A stretch of 5,941 nt of DNA from Candidatus Kappaea frigidicola (GTDB lineage: Bacteria > Omnitrophota > Gorgyraeia > JAGLLT01), in the NCBI GenBank assembly GCA_030765555.1, contig JAVCCI010000087.1, forward strand, positions 1 to 5,941. Reading direction: 5' to 3'. Numbering within the stretch: position 1 is the first letter of the stretch; each line of letters opens with the position of its first letter. Under the pieces are notes generated by a model. The model saw nothing but the letters and a program-made list of their open reading frames with translations. It ran no database searches and was not told where the DNA came from. This document shows, piece by piece, positions 1 to 4,979 of the stretch. Position numbers and translations under genes: made by a program.

Positions 1-2
1 AA

Positions 3-878
3 ATGCTAAAAAGCATGACTGGTTATGGTTTGGGCAAAGCGTCTTTTGCTTCTGGCCTAATAACCGTAGAAATAAAATCTTTAAACTACCGTTATCTTGA
101 AATTAGCGTCCGCCTACCCGAAGAGATAAGTCATTTTGAAAAAAAGATTAAAGAGCTTATTCAACAAAAAGTAAGCAGAGGAAGAATAAGTGTTATAGTC
201 AATATTGAAAAAAAGGATGAGTCAGATTATAAGCTTAAAGTAAATAAAAAACTTATTAACTCGTACTACAACACTTTAAAAAACATTAAACGAGAATTTA
301 AACTCAAAGACAATCTTACACTTAATGATATATTGAAATGTCCTGATATTATCGCTTTAGAAAAAAAGACCCACCCAGATTATAAAAAATGGAATAAAGC
401 CAAGAAGGCTATTGATGACTCAGTTAAGGACTTGCTTAAATCTCGAGTTGCTGAAGGTAAATTTATATTTAAGGATCTTAATACGCGAGCTAATAATATT
501 GCTACACTCCTCACAAAAGTTAAGAAAAGATTGCCGCTAGTTATAAAGAATCAGCGGAGCCGTTATTTAAAGAAAGTTACAGCCGCAGAGAAAGCGGAAT
601 TGAAGACTAAAAAAAATAGCAATGAATTTTTTGCATTAGCTCAGAGTTATGATATTGCTGAAGAGATAACTAGAATTAATGCCCACATAAAAACATTAAA
701 AAAATCAATGACAAGAGACAGTGAAGTGGGAAAGAAGCTGGATTTTATTGCTCAGGAATTAATTAGAGAAGCTAATACGGTAGCAGCCAAGACTCAGGAT
801 TACTCTATTACAAGTAGTGTAATTGAGATTAAAGCTGAAATTGAAAAAATTAGAGAACAAGTGCAGAATGTAGAATAA
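3..878 (+). CDS. yicC: YicC/YloC family endoribonuclease
   Basis: This 291-residue protein matches the YicC/YloC family in length and in both signature ends. The N-terminus reads MLKSMTGYG, close to the family's usual M-x-x-SMTGYG opening, so the ATG at position 3 is taken as the start; its ribosome-binding site lies outside the window. Roughly residues 1-155 form the YicC N-terminal domain. The last 80 or so residues form the DUF1732-type C-terminal domain, with the EEITRINAHI segment, the GKKLDF...QELIREANT segment and the ending EIEKIREQVQNVE. Members from E. coli and Bacillus are reported to be metal-dependent endoribonucleases involved in RNA turnover; that role is known for the family and not shown here. 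It is the first gene of a yicC-gmk-rpoZ-coaC-coaB run. The usual small gene between yicC and gmk (remA/DUF370) is absent, replaced by a 147-nt repetitive spacer. Confidence 0.93.
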   Translation: MLKSMTGYGLGKASFASGLITVEIKSLNYRYLEISVRLPEEISHFEKKIKELIQQKVSRGRISVIVNIEKKDESDYKLKVNKKLINSYYNTLKNIKREFKLKDNLTLNDILKCPDIIALEKKTHPDYKKWNKAKKAIDDSVKDLLKSRVAEGKFIFKDLNTRANNIATLLTKVKKRLPLVIKNQRSRYLKKVTAAEKAELKTKKNSNEFFALAQSYDIAEEITRINAHIKTLKKSMTRDSEVGKKLDFIAQELIREANTVAAKTQDYSITSSVIEIKAEIEKIREQVQNVE

Positions 879-882
879 GAAA

Positions 883-1022
883 AACAATAACCAAGACACA
901 AGAGACATGATACAAACAATAACCAATAACCAATAACCAAGTCACAAGCAAAAACAAAAACACAAAATAAGAAACAAGTTACAAATTACAAGTCACCAGA
1001 TACAAGTAAGAAAGCAAAAACA
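883..1022. repeat. A/C-rich degenerate heptamer-periodic spacer
   Basis: The spacer between yicC and gmk can be written almost entirely as 7-nt units in one phase. There are three exact copies of AATAACC (918-938). A degenerate run follows: ACAAGTT, ACAAATT, ACAAGTC, ACCAGAT, ACAAGTA (974-1008). Less regular units of similar composition fill the rest, such as ACCAAGA, CACAAGA, AAGTCAC and ACACAAA. A longer piece, ACAATAACCAAG, occurs at 884-895 and recurs almost whole (CAATAACCAAG) at 931-941. By hand count about 59% of positions 879-1025 are A and 20% are C on this strand, so G and T are strongly depleted. No hairpin-forming inverted repeats or spacers are present, so this is neither a CRISPR array nor a terminator. 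Its function is unknown; it may be a dispersed intergenic repeat family or a slippage-expanded sequence. Confidence 0.75.
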
Positions 1023-1025
1023 TCT

Positions 1026-1604
1026 ATGAGCGGAGAAGGTAAACTTTTCATTATTTCAGCACCTTCTGGAGCAGGTAAAACTACTTTAGAGCAAATGCTT
1101 TTAGACTCTGAGCTAGATTTGATTAAATCTGTTTCGGCTACAACGCGTAAGCCAAGAGCGAGCGAAGCAAATAATAGAGATTATATTTTCCTTTCCAAGG
1201 ATGAGTTTGCAAAAGAGAGAGATGAGGGGAAATTTCTTGAGTGGGCAGAAGTTTTCGGTAATTTTTACGCAACGCCTAAAACTAAAGTTATTAATGCTAT
1301 AGAAGAGGGTAAAAATATAATTTTAAGTATTGATGTACAGGGTGCGGAGCAGGTAAAAAAAATATTTCCAGAAGCTATTTTAATATTCATAAAAACACCT
1401 AATTTTAATACTTTAAAAAGTCGTCTGGAGAAAAGATTAACAGACTCTAATGAAGAGATTGATAGAAGATTAGAAGTCGCTAAAGACGAACTTGCTAAGT
1501 TGGATATGTATAATTACACAATTGTAAATGATGATTTAGATAATGCGTTTTATGAACTAAAAAATGTAATAAAAAAATGCTTAGAAAAGGAGAAAGAATG
1601 GTAG
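1026..1604 (+). CDS. gmk: Guanylate kinase
   Basis: Guanylate kinase phosphorylates GMP to GDP with ATP in the cytoplasm, an essential step of guanine nucleotide synthesis. The 192-residue protein has the family's normal length. The P-loop APSGAGKT is at residues 12-19, the GMP-binding segment SVSATTRKPR at 35-44, FLEWAEVFGNFY at 70-81, the ID-x-QGA core at 102-107, and lid arginines at 133, 137 and 148. The TIVNDD segment near the C-terminus is also typical. Several usually conserved glycines are replaced: PRPGE is PRASE (43-47), YGT is YAT (81-83) and RGTD is RLTD (137-140). The catalytic and binding residues I can identify are kept, so I expect an active enzyme. The start codon follows the repetitive spacer and has no convincing Shine-Dalgarno site. 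The stop codon overlaps the rpoZ start by 7 nt. Confidence 0.95.
   Translation: MSGEGKLFIISAPSGAGKTTLEQMLLDSELDLIKSVSATTRKPRASEANNRDYIFLSKDEFAKERDEGKFLEWAEVFGNFYATPKTKVINAIEEGKNIILSIDVQGAEQVKKIFPEAILIFIKTPNFNTLKSRLEKRLTDSNEEIDRRLEVAKDELAKLDMYNYTIVNDDLDNAFYELKNVIKKCLEKEKEW
1587..1592 (+). promoter_or_regulatory. Ribosome-binding site fixing the rpoZ start
   Basis: AAGGAG lies 5 nt before the ATG at 1598, inside the end of gmk. It favours that ATG over the in-frame ATG at 1577, which would precede the site itself and add seven residues without similarity to omega. Confidence 0.8.
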
Positions 1605-1792
1605 AAATCCCACTTGAAGAGCTCATTAAAAAAACCGACAGCCTTTTTAAATTAGTAAATCTTGCCTCAAGAAGAGCGCTACAGTTGAATGAAGGAGCGA
1701 AGCCTTTAATTGAAGACGATAATCCTCAGGCAAAGTTTGCTAATATTGCTTTAAAGGAAATTTTAGCTGGTAAAGTAATTTTTAAGCAATAA
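1598..1792 (+). CDS. rpoZ: DNA-directed RNA polymerase subunit omega
   Basis: Omega is the small RNA polymerase subunit that binds the beta' C-terminal region and helps the core enzyme assemble and stay stable. The 64-residue product shows the family core: SLFKLVNLASRRALQLNEG at about residues 15-33, where the A-x-RA-x-QL pattern is diagnostic, followed by KPLIEDDNPQAKFANIALKEILAGKV. The last part corresponds to the omega segment in which an alanine-rich helix ends in EI-x-G. At 64 residues it is short, close to minimal omega proteins and lacking the longer tail of the E. coli protein. The start overlaps the gmk stop by 7 nt and has its own good ribosome-binding site, so translation is probably coupled. 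Its position directly after gmk is conserved in many bacteria and supports the call. Confidence 0.9.
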   Translation: MVEIPLEELIKKTDSLFKLVNLASRRALQLNEGAKPLIEDDNPQAKFANIALKEILAGKVIFKQ

Positions 1793-1815
1793 TATTTTTC
1801 GGGAGTATAGTTGTT

Positions 1816-2349
1816 ATGAATAAAAAAAATATAATTGTCTGTATTTGTGGCGGTATAGCTATTTATAAAACATGTGAATTAGTTCGCTTACTAAAAAAAA
1901 GTAATTTTAATGTAATTTGCCTAATGACTCAGGAGGCAACACGTCTGATCAAGCCAGAGTTATTTAGTTATATCTGCGAAAATAAAGTTTACATAGATAT
2001 ATTTTCTGCTAATGATAGCTATGATCCTAATCATATTAAATTAGCAAGTTGGGCAGATAAAATTGTGATAGCTCCGGCCACCGCTCATATGGTAGCCAAG
2101 TTATCTGCAGGCTTGTGTGATGATATTGTTTCACTGACAGTATTATCAACTAAAGCTAAAGTTCTTATATGTCCTGCTATGCATGAAAATATGTATAAAA
2201 GCAAAATTGTTACTGAAAATATTAACATACTCAAAAAAAGAGGTTATAAATTTTCTGGCCCCATCAAAGGAAATCTTTTAGATCGCAAATTAGCTATGGG
2301 GCATATGCAGGAAATAAATCAGATTTTTAAAAGTCTTAAGCAGCTTTAA
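1816..2349 (+). CDS. coaC: Phosphopantothenoylcysteine decarboxylase (separate CoaC)
   Basis: This FMN-dependent flavoprotein of the HFCD family decarboxylates 4'-phosphopantothenoylcysteine to 4'-phosphopantetheine in coenzyme A synthesis. The 177-residue protein shows the flavin-binding opening ICGGIAIYK (10-18), the catalytic histidine in NHIKLA (His73), the APAT motif (86-89) followed by KLSAGLCDD, and PAMHENM (120-126), which corresponds to the P-x-M-(N/H)-x-x-M substrate motif. The substrate-recognition clamp near the C-terminus, usually G-x-LACG-x-x-G-x-GRM, reads GNLLDRKLAMGHM (152-164). The cysteine position appears to hold Asp156 and the arginine position His163. In most bacteria CoaC is fused to CoaB; here it stops one base before the coaB start. 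A GGGAG site (1801-1805) lies 10 nt before the ATG. Other HFCD flavoproteins are possible, but adjacency to coaB makes CoaC by far the likeliest. Confidence 0.88.
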   Translation: MNKKNIIVCICGGIAIYKTCELVRLLKKSNFNVICLMTQEATRLIKPELFSYICENKVYIDIFSANDSYDPNHIKLASWADKIVIAPATAHMVAKLSAGLCDDIVSLTVLSTKAKVLICPAMHENMYKSKIVTENINILKKRGYKFSGPIKGNLLDRKLAMGHMQEINQIFKSLKQL

Positions 2350-2350
2350 T

Positions 2351-3037
2351 ATGGCGTGCAAAAAAGGTCTTAAATTTTTGATTTCTGCTGGACCCACAAG
2401 AGAACCTATAGATCCCATACGGTTCATCTCTAATTATTCTACTGGTTATTTAGGTTATGAAATAGCTAAGGCTGCAAAAAAGCAGGGGCATAAGGTCGTT
2501 TTAGTAAGTGGTCCCGTAGCTCTTAAGAAACCTGTAGGCATTAAAAGAATAGAAGTAATGACTGCTAGAGAGATGCTTGAGGCTTTAAAAAAAAACATAG
2601 AATGGGCCGATTGCCTGATAATGACTGCAGCTGTTTCTGATTTTCGTCCAAAGATAATTCAGAAAAATAAGATCAAAAAGAAGACTTCTATATCAACTCT
2701 CCAACTAATAAAGAACCCAGATATACTAAAATGTCTTAATGCGCATAGAAAAGGTAAGATTTTTGTGGGTTTTGCCTTGGAAACTGAAAATTTACATAAA
2801 AATGCATTAGCGAAGCTTAAAAGTAAAGGGTTAGATTTAATTATTGCCAATCAGAAAGGAGGTAAATCGGCCTGCTTTGGTGAAACGATTAACACCTATC
2901 ATGTAATAGATAAGTCGTTTAATTGCAGTGCGTTGAAAGATAAGTCTAAAAGCTATTTATCAAGGCAGATAATTGACAAATCTCAAAACCTATGGTATAA
3001 TTTTAATAGCAAGGAAAAGGTAAACAAAATTGGATAA
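2351..3037 (+). CDS. coaB: Phosphopantothenate-cysteine ligase (separate CoaB)
   Basis: CoaB joins 4'-phosphopantothenate and cysteine using a nucleotide triphosphate, producing the substrate of CoaC. The 228-residue protein matches the synthetase half of CoaBC. It has ISAGPTREPIDPIRFISN (11-28), STGYLG (30-35) where many homologues have SSGKMG, VSGPV (52-56), AAVSDFRP (93-100), KIKKK (107-111), the NPDIL segment, VGFALET, and KGLDLIIAN. Asn28 and the KIKKK lysines correspond to residues known to matter for the acyl-cytidylate intermediate in E. coli CoaBC. There is no strong ribosome-binding site. The start is one base after the coaC stop, so translation is probably coupled. CoaC plus CoaB total 405 residues, the size of a normal fused CoaBC, and the two genes are in different frames. 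The 3' end of the gene also carries a consensus promoter for the downstream pilin genes. Confidence 0.92.
   Translation: MACKKGLKFLISAGPTREPIDPIRFISNYSTGYLGYEIAKAAKKQGHKVVLVSGPVALKKPVGIKRIEVMTAREMLEALKKNIEWADCLIMTAAVSDFRPKIIQKNKIKKKTSISTLQLIKNPDILKCLNAHRKGKIFVGFALETENLHKNALAKLKSKGLDLIIANQKGGKSACFGETINTYHVIDKSFNCSALKDKSKSYLSRQIIDKSQNLWYNFNSKEKVNKIG
2973..3001 (+). promoter_or_regulatory. Perfect consensus sigma70-type promoter inside coaB
   Basis: TTGACA (2973-2978) and TATAAT (2996-3001) are both exact consensus hexamers and are separated by exactly 17 nt. Transcription would start near 3008, giving a leader of about 40 nt before the ATG at 3051. The promoter lies within the last codons of coaB and points to the prepilin-like genes, so these can be expressed strongly and independently of the upstream operon. 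The hexamers and spacing are seen directly; promoter activity is inferred. Confidence 0.85.
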
Positions 3038-3050
3038 AAAGAGGGTGTTG

Positions 3051-3452
3051 ATGGAGCGCCCGATAAATAGAAGTTATACTTTAATAGAATTATTGATGTC
3101 GCTCTCTGTTATATTTATTATTTTGGGGCTTATGTTACCCAGTGTTTTTGGGGTTAATAGGCAAGCGGTCAAGATGCAATGTGCTAATAATTTAAGGCAG
3201 GTGTCGCAAGTTTTAAACGCTTGGGCAATGAGCCATGATAATTTTCCTCAGGATTATAATGAATTGGTTACCGACGGGTACATAAGTAACCTTAGTGCTT
3301 TTAAATGTCCTTACACTGACTCGGTTGATGATTATGAGTTTTTAGTAAGAAGCAAGAAAGTTGATAGTATTGGTGCTGGTGATGCTATAGTGCACTGTAG
3401 GCATTGTGATATGTCTGTTTATATAGATACTCACGTTGAAGAACATAAATAG
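3051..3452 (+). CDS. Type IV pilin-like / type II secretion pseudopilin protein 1
   Basis: This 133-residue protein begins with a short leader and a class III prepilin signal: SYTLIELL, then a hydrophobic helix at residues 14-34. Glu13 is the conserved Glu5 of the mature protein. The residue before the cleavage point is Ser8 rather than the usual Gly. The globular part has NNLRQVSQVLNAWA (46-59), ELVTDGY (71-77), a CPY motif at 86-88, and a C-terminal CRHC (116-119) followed by VYIDTHVEE. That ending resembles the DGHVE ending of pilin-like proteins common in planctomycetes and relatives. Four cysteines (44, 86, 116, 119) could form disulfides or bind metal. The ATG at 3051 is chosen because GAGGG (3041-3045) sits 5 nt upstream; an in-frame TTG at 3030 overlapping coaB is the alternative. 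It would be inserted in the inner membrane and processed by a prepilin peptidase. Its exact role (pilus, secretion or uptake) cannot be told. Confidence 0.85.
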   Translation: MERPINRSYTLIELLMSLSVIFIILGLMLPSVFGVNRQAVKMQCANNLRQVSQVLNAWAMSHDNFPQDYNELVTDGYISNLSAFKCPYTDSVDDYEFLVRSKKVDSIGAGDAIVHCRHCDMSVYIDTHVEEHK

Positions 3453-3468
3453 AAAAGCTAATAGAAAG

Positions 3469-3477
3469 AAGGAGGTG
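3469..3477 (+). promoter_or_regulatory. Strong ribosome-binding site deciding the second pilin start
   Basis: AAGGAGGTG, a near-perfect anti-Shine-Dalgarno match, lies 6 nt before the ATG at 3484. It rules out the in-frame TTG at 3436, which would put the ribosome-binding site inside the reading frame and add an unusually long leader. It is the strongest such site in the window, suggesting high expression. Confidence 0.88.
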
Positions 3478-3483
3478 GACAAG

Positions 3484-3897
3484 ATGAAAAGTAAAAAGGG
3501 TTTTACACTAGTCGAGTTGATGATTGTTATGGTTATTATAGGTATTTTGTTAAGCCTGTTACTTCCAGGTGTATTTACAGCTCGCGAAGAAGCTTTGAAG
3601 ACTCAGACAGCAAGTAACTTACGCCAGATAGGTATAGCTTTATACGCCCACGCTAAGAATAATGCTGGAATATTACCTGCTAACGTAGCTGAATTGGTAA
3701 CCGATGGGTATTTGACTGATGACTCAGTGTTTGAGAACGCTTTTGGAGGTGATATGGAACTGGAAGCTGCCGTGATGAGTAAAAGTCTCTATGCTATGGA
3801 CTCTACAGACGTTCTGATTACTGATGATGAGATAGTTACAGAGAAAGCAACCGGTTATGAACTTAGAGCTGATGGTTCTGTTAATACCGCACCATAG
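3484..3897 (+). CDS. Type IV pilin-like / type II secretion pseudopilin protein 2
   Basis: This 137-residue protein has a canonical class III prepilin signal, KKGFTLVELMIVMVIIGIL. Cleavage is expected after Gly6, the mature N-terminus is Phe7, and Glu11 is the conserved Glu5. The hydrophobic helix spans about residues 12-30. The soluble domain shares SNLRQIGIALYAHA (44-57) and ELVTDGY (70-76) with its neighbours and ends in GYELRADGSVNTAP, a (Y/V)-x-x-DG-x-V ending. Unlike protein 1 it has no cysteine. Its C-terminal third aligns without gaps to protein 3: LYAMDSTDVLITDD corresponds to IYLMFSNDILASDS, and both end in DG-x-V followed by AP. It starts 31 nt after gene 1 and is followed by an intrinsic terminator. 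With the best ribosome-binding site and the only canonical cleavage glycine, it may be the major subunit of the set; that is inference. Confidence 0.9.
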   Translation: MKSKKGFTLVELMIVMVIIGILLSLLLPGVFTAREEALKTQTASNLRQIGIALYAHAKNNAGILPANVAELVTDGYLTDDSVFENAFGGDMELEAAVMSKSLYAMDSTDVLITDDEIVTEKATGYELRADGSVNTAP

Positions 3898-3927
3898 TTA
3901 ATGGTCATTAGCAGTTGTTAAGAATGT

Positions 3928-3966
3928 GAAAAGCACTTTAAAATTAATCTTTAAGTGCTTTTCGCT
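3928..3966 (+). terminator. Intrinsic terminator after pilin gene 2
   Basis: GAAAAGCACTT (3928-3938) pairs perfectly with AAGTGCTTTTC (3953-3963) around a 14-nt AT-rich loop that can pair further. The T-run is four bases and lies within the 3' arm, so termination may be partial and allow read-through into pilin gene 3, for which I see no clear promoter of its own. Confidence 0.7.
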
Positions 3967-4017
3967 TAACATTAGTTGATTGACCGATATGTTAATTTTA
4001 TGCCCGGAGATGGAATT

Positions 4018-4434
4018 ATGAAGAGGAAGCTAAAAAGTTTTACTTTAGTTGAACTTATGATAGTTGTAGTTATTATAAGTATCTTGATTAGCCTTACTTT
4101 AACAGGTATATTCATTGGCCAGCAACAGGCTATTGAAACAAAAACAATGAGTAATTTAAGGCAATGCGGTATAGCTATTTATAGTTATGCTAAAAATAGT
4201 GGGGGTTACTGCCCTAATAACTGGTCAGACTTAACCACGGGGTTAAATCCCTACCTTGATAACTCCGAAGTTACTAAAAGTGGAAAGGGCGATATTTTTA
4301 ACCTTGATTGCGGGGGGCGCAATATATATCTGATGTTTTCCAATGATATTTTAGCCAGTGATTCATTAGGGGCGGATCCTTCAAATCAGGCGGTTTATTG
4401 CGATGGGCGCGTTACTTTAGTAATCGCGCCTTAG
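4018..4434 (+). CDS. Type IV pilin-like / type II secretion pseudopilin protein 3
   Basis: This 138-residue protein carries the prepilin signal KSFTLVELMIVVVIISILISL. As in protein 1, Ser7 rather than Gly precedes the cleavage point; Phe8 would be the mature N-terminus and Glu12 the conserved Glu5. The soluble part has SNLRQCGIAIYSYAKN (45-60) and the segment YCPNNWSDL in place of the ELVTDGY region. It has three cysteines (50, 65, 98) plus Cys128, and the ending AVYCDGRVTLVIAP. It is clearly a paralogue of protein 2, matching across both the N-terminal helix and the last 36 residues. The ATG at 4018 is preferred because GGAGA (4006-4010) lies 7 nt upstream; in-frame ATG 4000 and TTG 3976 lack good sites. 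A strong terminator follows at 4478-4510. Membrane insertion and prepilin-peptidase processing are expected from the family; the specific machine is unknown. Confidence 0.88.
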   Translation: MKRKLKSFTLVELMIVVVIISILISLTLTGIFIGQQQAIETKTMSNLRQCGIAIYSYAKNSGGYCPNNWSDLTTGLNPYLDNSEVTKSGKGDIFNLDCGGRNIYLMFSNDILASDSLGADPSNQAVYCDGRVTLVIAP

Positions 4435-4477
4435 TTTATAAGTATATCTATGAAAGTTTATATTGGACTACAAATAC

Positions 4478-4510
4478 AGCACTTAGGTAAATGCTCCTAA
4501 GTGCTTTTTT
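4478..4510 (+). terminator. Strong intrinsic terminator after pilin gene 3
   Basis: AGCACTTAGG (4478-4487) pairs perfectly with CCTAAGTGCT (4496-4505) around an 8-nt loop, followed by an unbroken T-run to 4510. It closes the pilin block and separates it from the tRNA genes. Its stem core is shared with the terminator after pilin gene 2. Confidence 0.9.
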
Positions 4511-4513
4511 CAC

Positions 4514-4541
4514 TTGACTTTTCGCTTGTAAGTGATAAATT
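4514..4541 (+). promoter_or_regulatory. Possible promoter for the tRNA cluster
   Basis: TTGACT (4514-4519), 16 nt, then TAAATT (4536-4541) is a moderate sigma70-like match directly after the terminator and about 40 nt before tRNA-Cys. The -35 hexamer is 5 of 6 and the -10 about 4 of 6. Other AT-rich options exist nearby (for example TTGATA at 4540), so the assignment is tentative. Confidence 0.35.
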
Positions 4542-4579
4542 GATATCAAGTTTATATTTAGAGACTATATAGTATTACT

Positions 4580-4654
4580 GGCGGCGTAGCCAAGTGGTAA
4601 GGCAGTGGTCTGCAAAACCATTATTCAGCGGTTCGATCCCGCTCGCCGCCTCCA
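4580..4654 (+). tRNA. tRNA-Cys (anticodon GCA)
   Basis: A full cloverleaf can be drawn. The acceptor stem GGCGGCG (4580-4586) pairs with CGCCGCC (4644-4650). The anticodon stem GTGGT/ACCAT encloses the loop CTGCAAA with anticodon GCA. The T arm is AGCGG TTCGATC CCGCT. The discriminator is T (4651), the usual U73 identity base for cysteine tRNA, and the CCA end is encoded (4652-4654). It is first of three tRNA genes, 21 nt before tRNA-Leu, and probably cotranscribed with it. Confidence 0.96.
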
Positions 4655-4675
4655 GTAAATATTAATTTTTTATAA

Positions 4676-4762
4676 GGGCGAGTGGTGGAATGGCAGACAC
4701 GTGGGACTTAAAATCCCATGGATGAATAATCCGTGTGGGTTCGACTCCCACCTCGCCCACCA
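4676..4762 (+). tRNA. tRNA-Leu (anticodon UAA)
   Basis: The acceptor stem GGGCGAG (4676-4682) pairs with CTCGCCC (4752-4758). The anticodon stem TGGGA/TCCCA encloses CTTAAAA, giving anticodon TAA. The long variable arm with a GGAT/ATCC stem marks a class II tRNA, as expected for leucine. The discriminator is A and CCA is encoded (4760-4762). The 116 nt that follow, up to tRNA-Val, hold no gene or convincing structure that I can see. Confidence 0.96.
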
Positions 4763-4878
4763 GCCTACACCAAGATTACGGCTGGCAAGCCATGGAAGTA
4801 ATGACTATTTATTAGCATATAGAAAAAAATAGCGTGCAGCATGGTAAAAGGTTTTAACAAATACTAACTAAAAAATTG

Positions 4879-4955
4879 GGGCGCATGGCGCAGTTGGTTA
4901 GCGTGCTTGCATGACATGCAAGAGGTCATAGGTTCGAATCCTATTGTGCCCACCA
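4879..4955 (+). tRNA. tRNA-Val (anticodon GAC)
   Basis: The acceptor stem GGGCGCA (4879-4885) pairs with TGTGCCC (4945-4951) with one G-T wobble. The anticodon stem CTTGC/GCAAG encloses ATGACAT, anticodon GAC. The T arm is ATAGG TTCGAAT CCTAT. The discriminator is A, as in valine tRNAs, and CCA is encoded (4953-4955). It is 24 nt upstream of the HTH/LAGLIDADG-like gene, so the mRNA for that gene may be processed from a tRNA-containing transcript. Confidence 0.96.
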
Positions 4956-4979
4956 CTATTATCTACCAGGTGGGAAAGA

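Noticed and set aside
883..1022. CRISPR-like array in the yicC-gmk spacer
   Set aside because: Units are only 7 nt, directly tandem and degenerate, with no spacers of constant length and no cas genes.
1577..1597. Upstream ATG start for rpoZ
   Set aside because: The AAGGAG site and the natural omega N-terminus both point to the ATG at 1598; the extra seven residues are the ribosome-binding site translated.
2659..2850. Open reading frame of 63 codons on the minus strand
   Set aside because: It lies wholly inside coaB, has no ribosome-binding site or recognisable domain, and its hydrophobic look follows from the lysine-rich coding strand opposite.
3030..3050. TTG start of pilin gene 1 overlapping coaB
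   Set aside because: It is possible (an AAGG lies about 10 nt upstream), but ATG 3051 has a better-spaced GAGGG and gives the short leader usual for prepilins.
3436..3483. TTG-initiated extension of pilin gene 2
   Set aside because: The near-perfect AAGGAGGTG at 3469 serves ATG 3484; the extension would translate through it.
3944..3972. Separate promoter for pilin gene 3 (TTAATC-17-TAACAT)
   Set aside because: The match is weak, especially at -35, and it overlaps the terminator hairpin; read-through from the strong upstream promoter is at least as likely.
3976..4017. TTG (3976) or ATG (4000) starts for pilin gene 3
   Set aside because: Neither has a ribosome-binding site and the leader would be long; GGAGA at 4006 serves ATG 4018.
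4763..4878. Riboswitch, small RNA or degraded tRNA between tRNA-Leu and tRNA-Val
   Set aside because: Only short inverted repeats (such as GGCTGGCAAGCC at 4780-4791) are visible; no known motif, T-run or cloverleaf remnant could be drawn.
4944..4979. Earlier start of the HTH/LAGLIDADG-like protein
   Set aside because: It would begin inside the 3' end of tRNA-Val; AGGTGG at 4968 supports ATG 4980.
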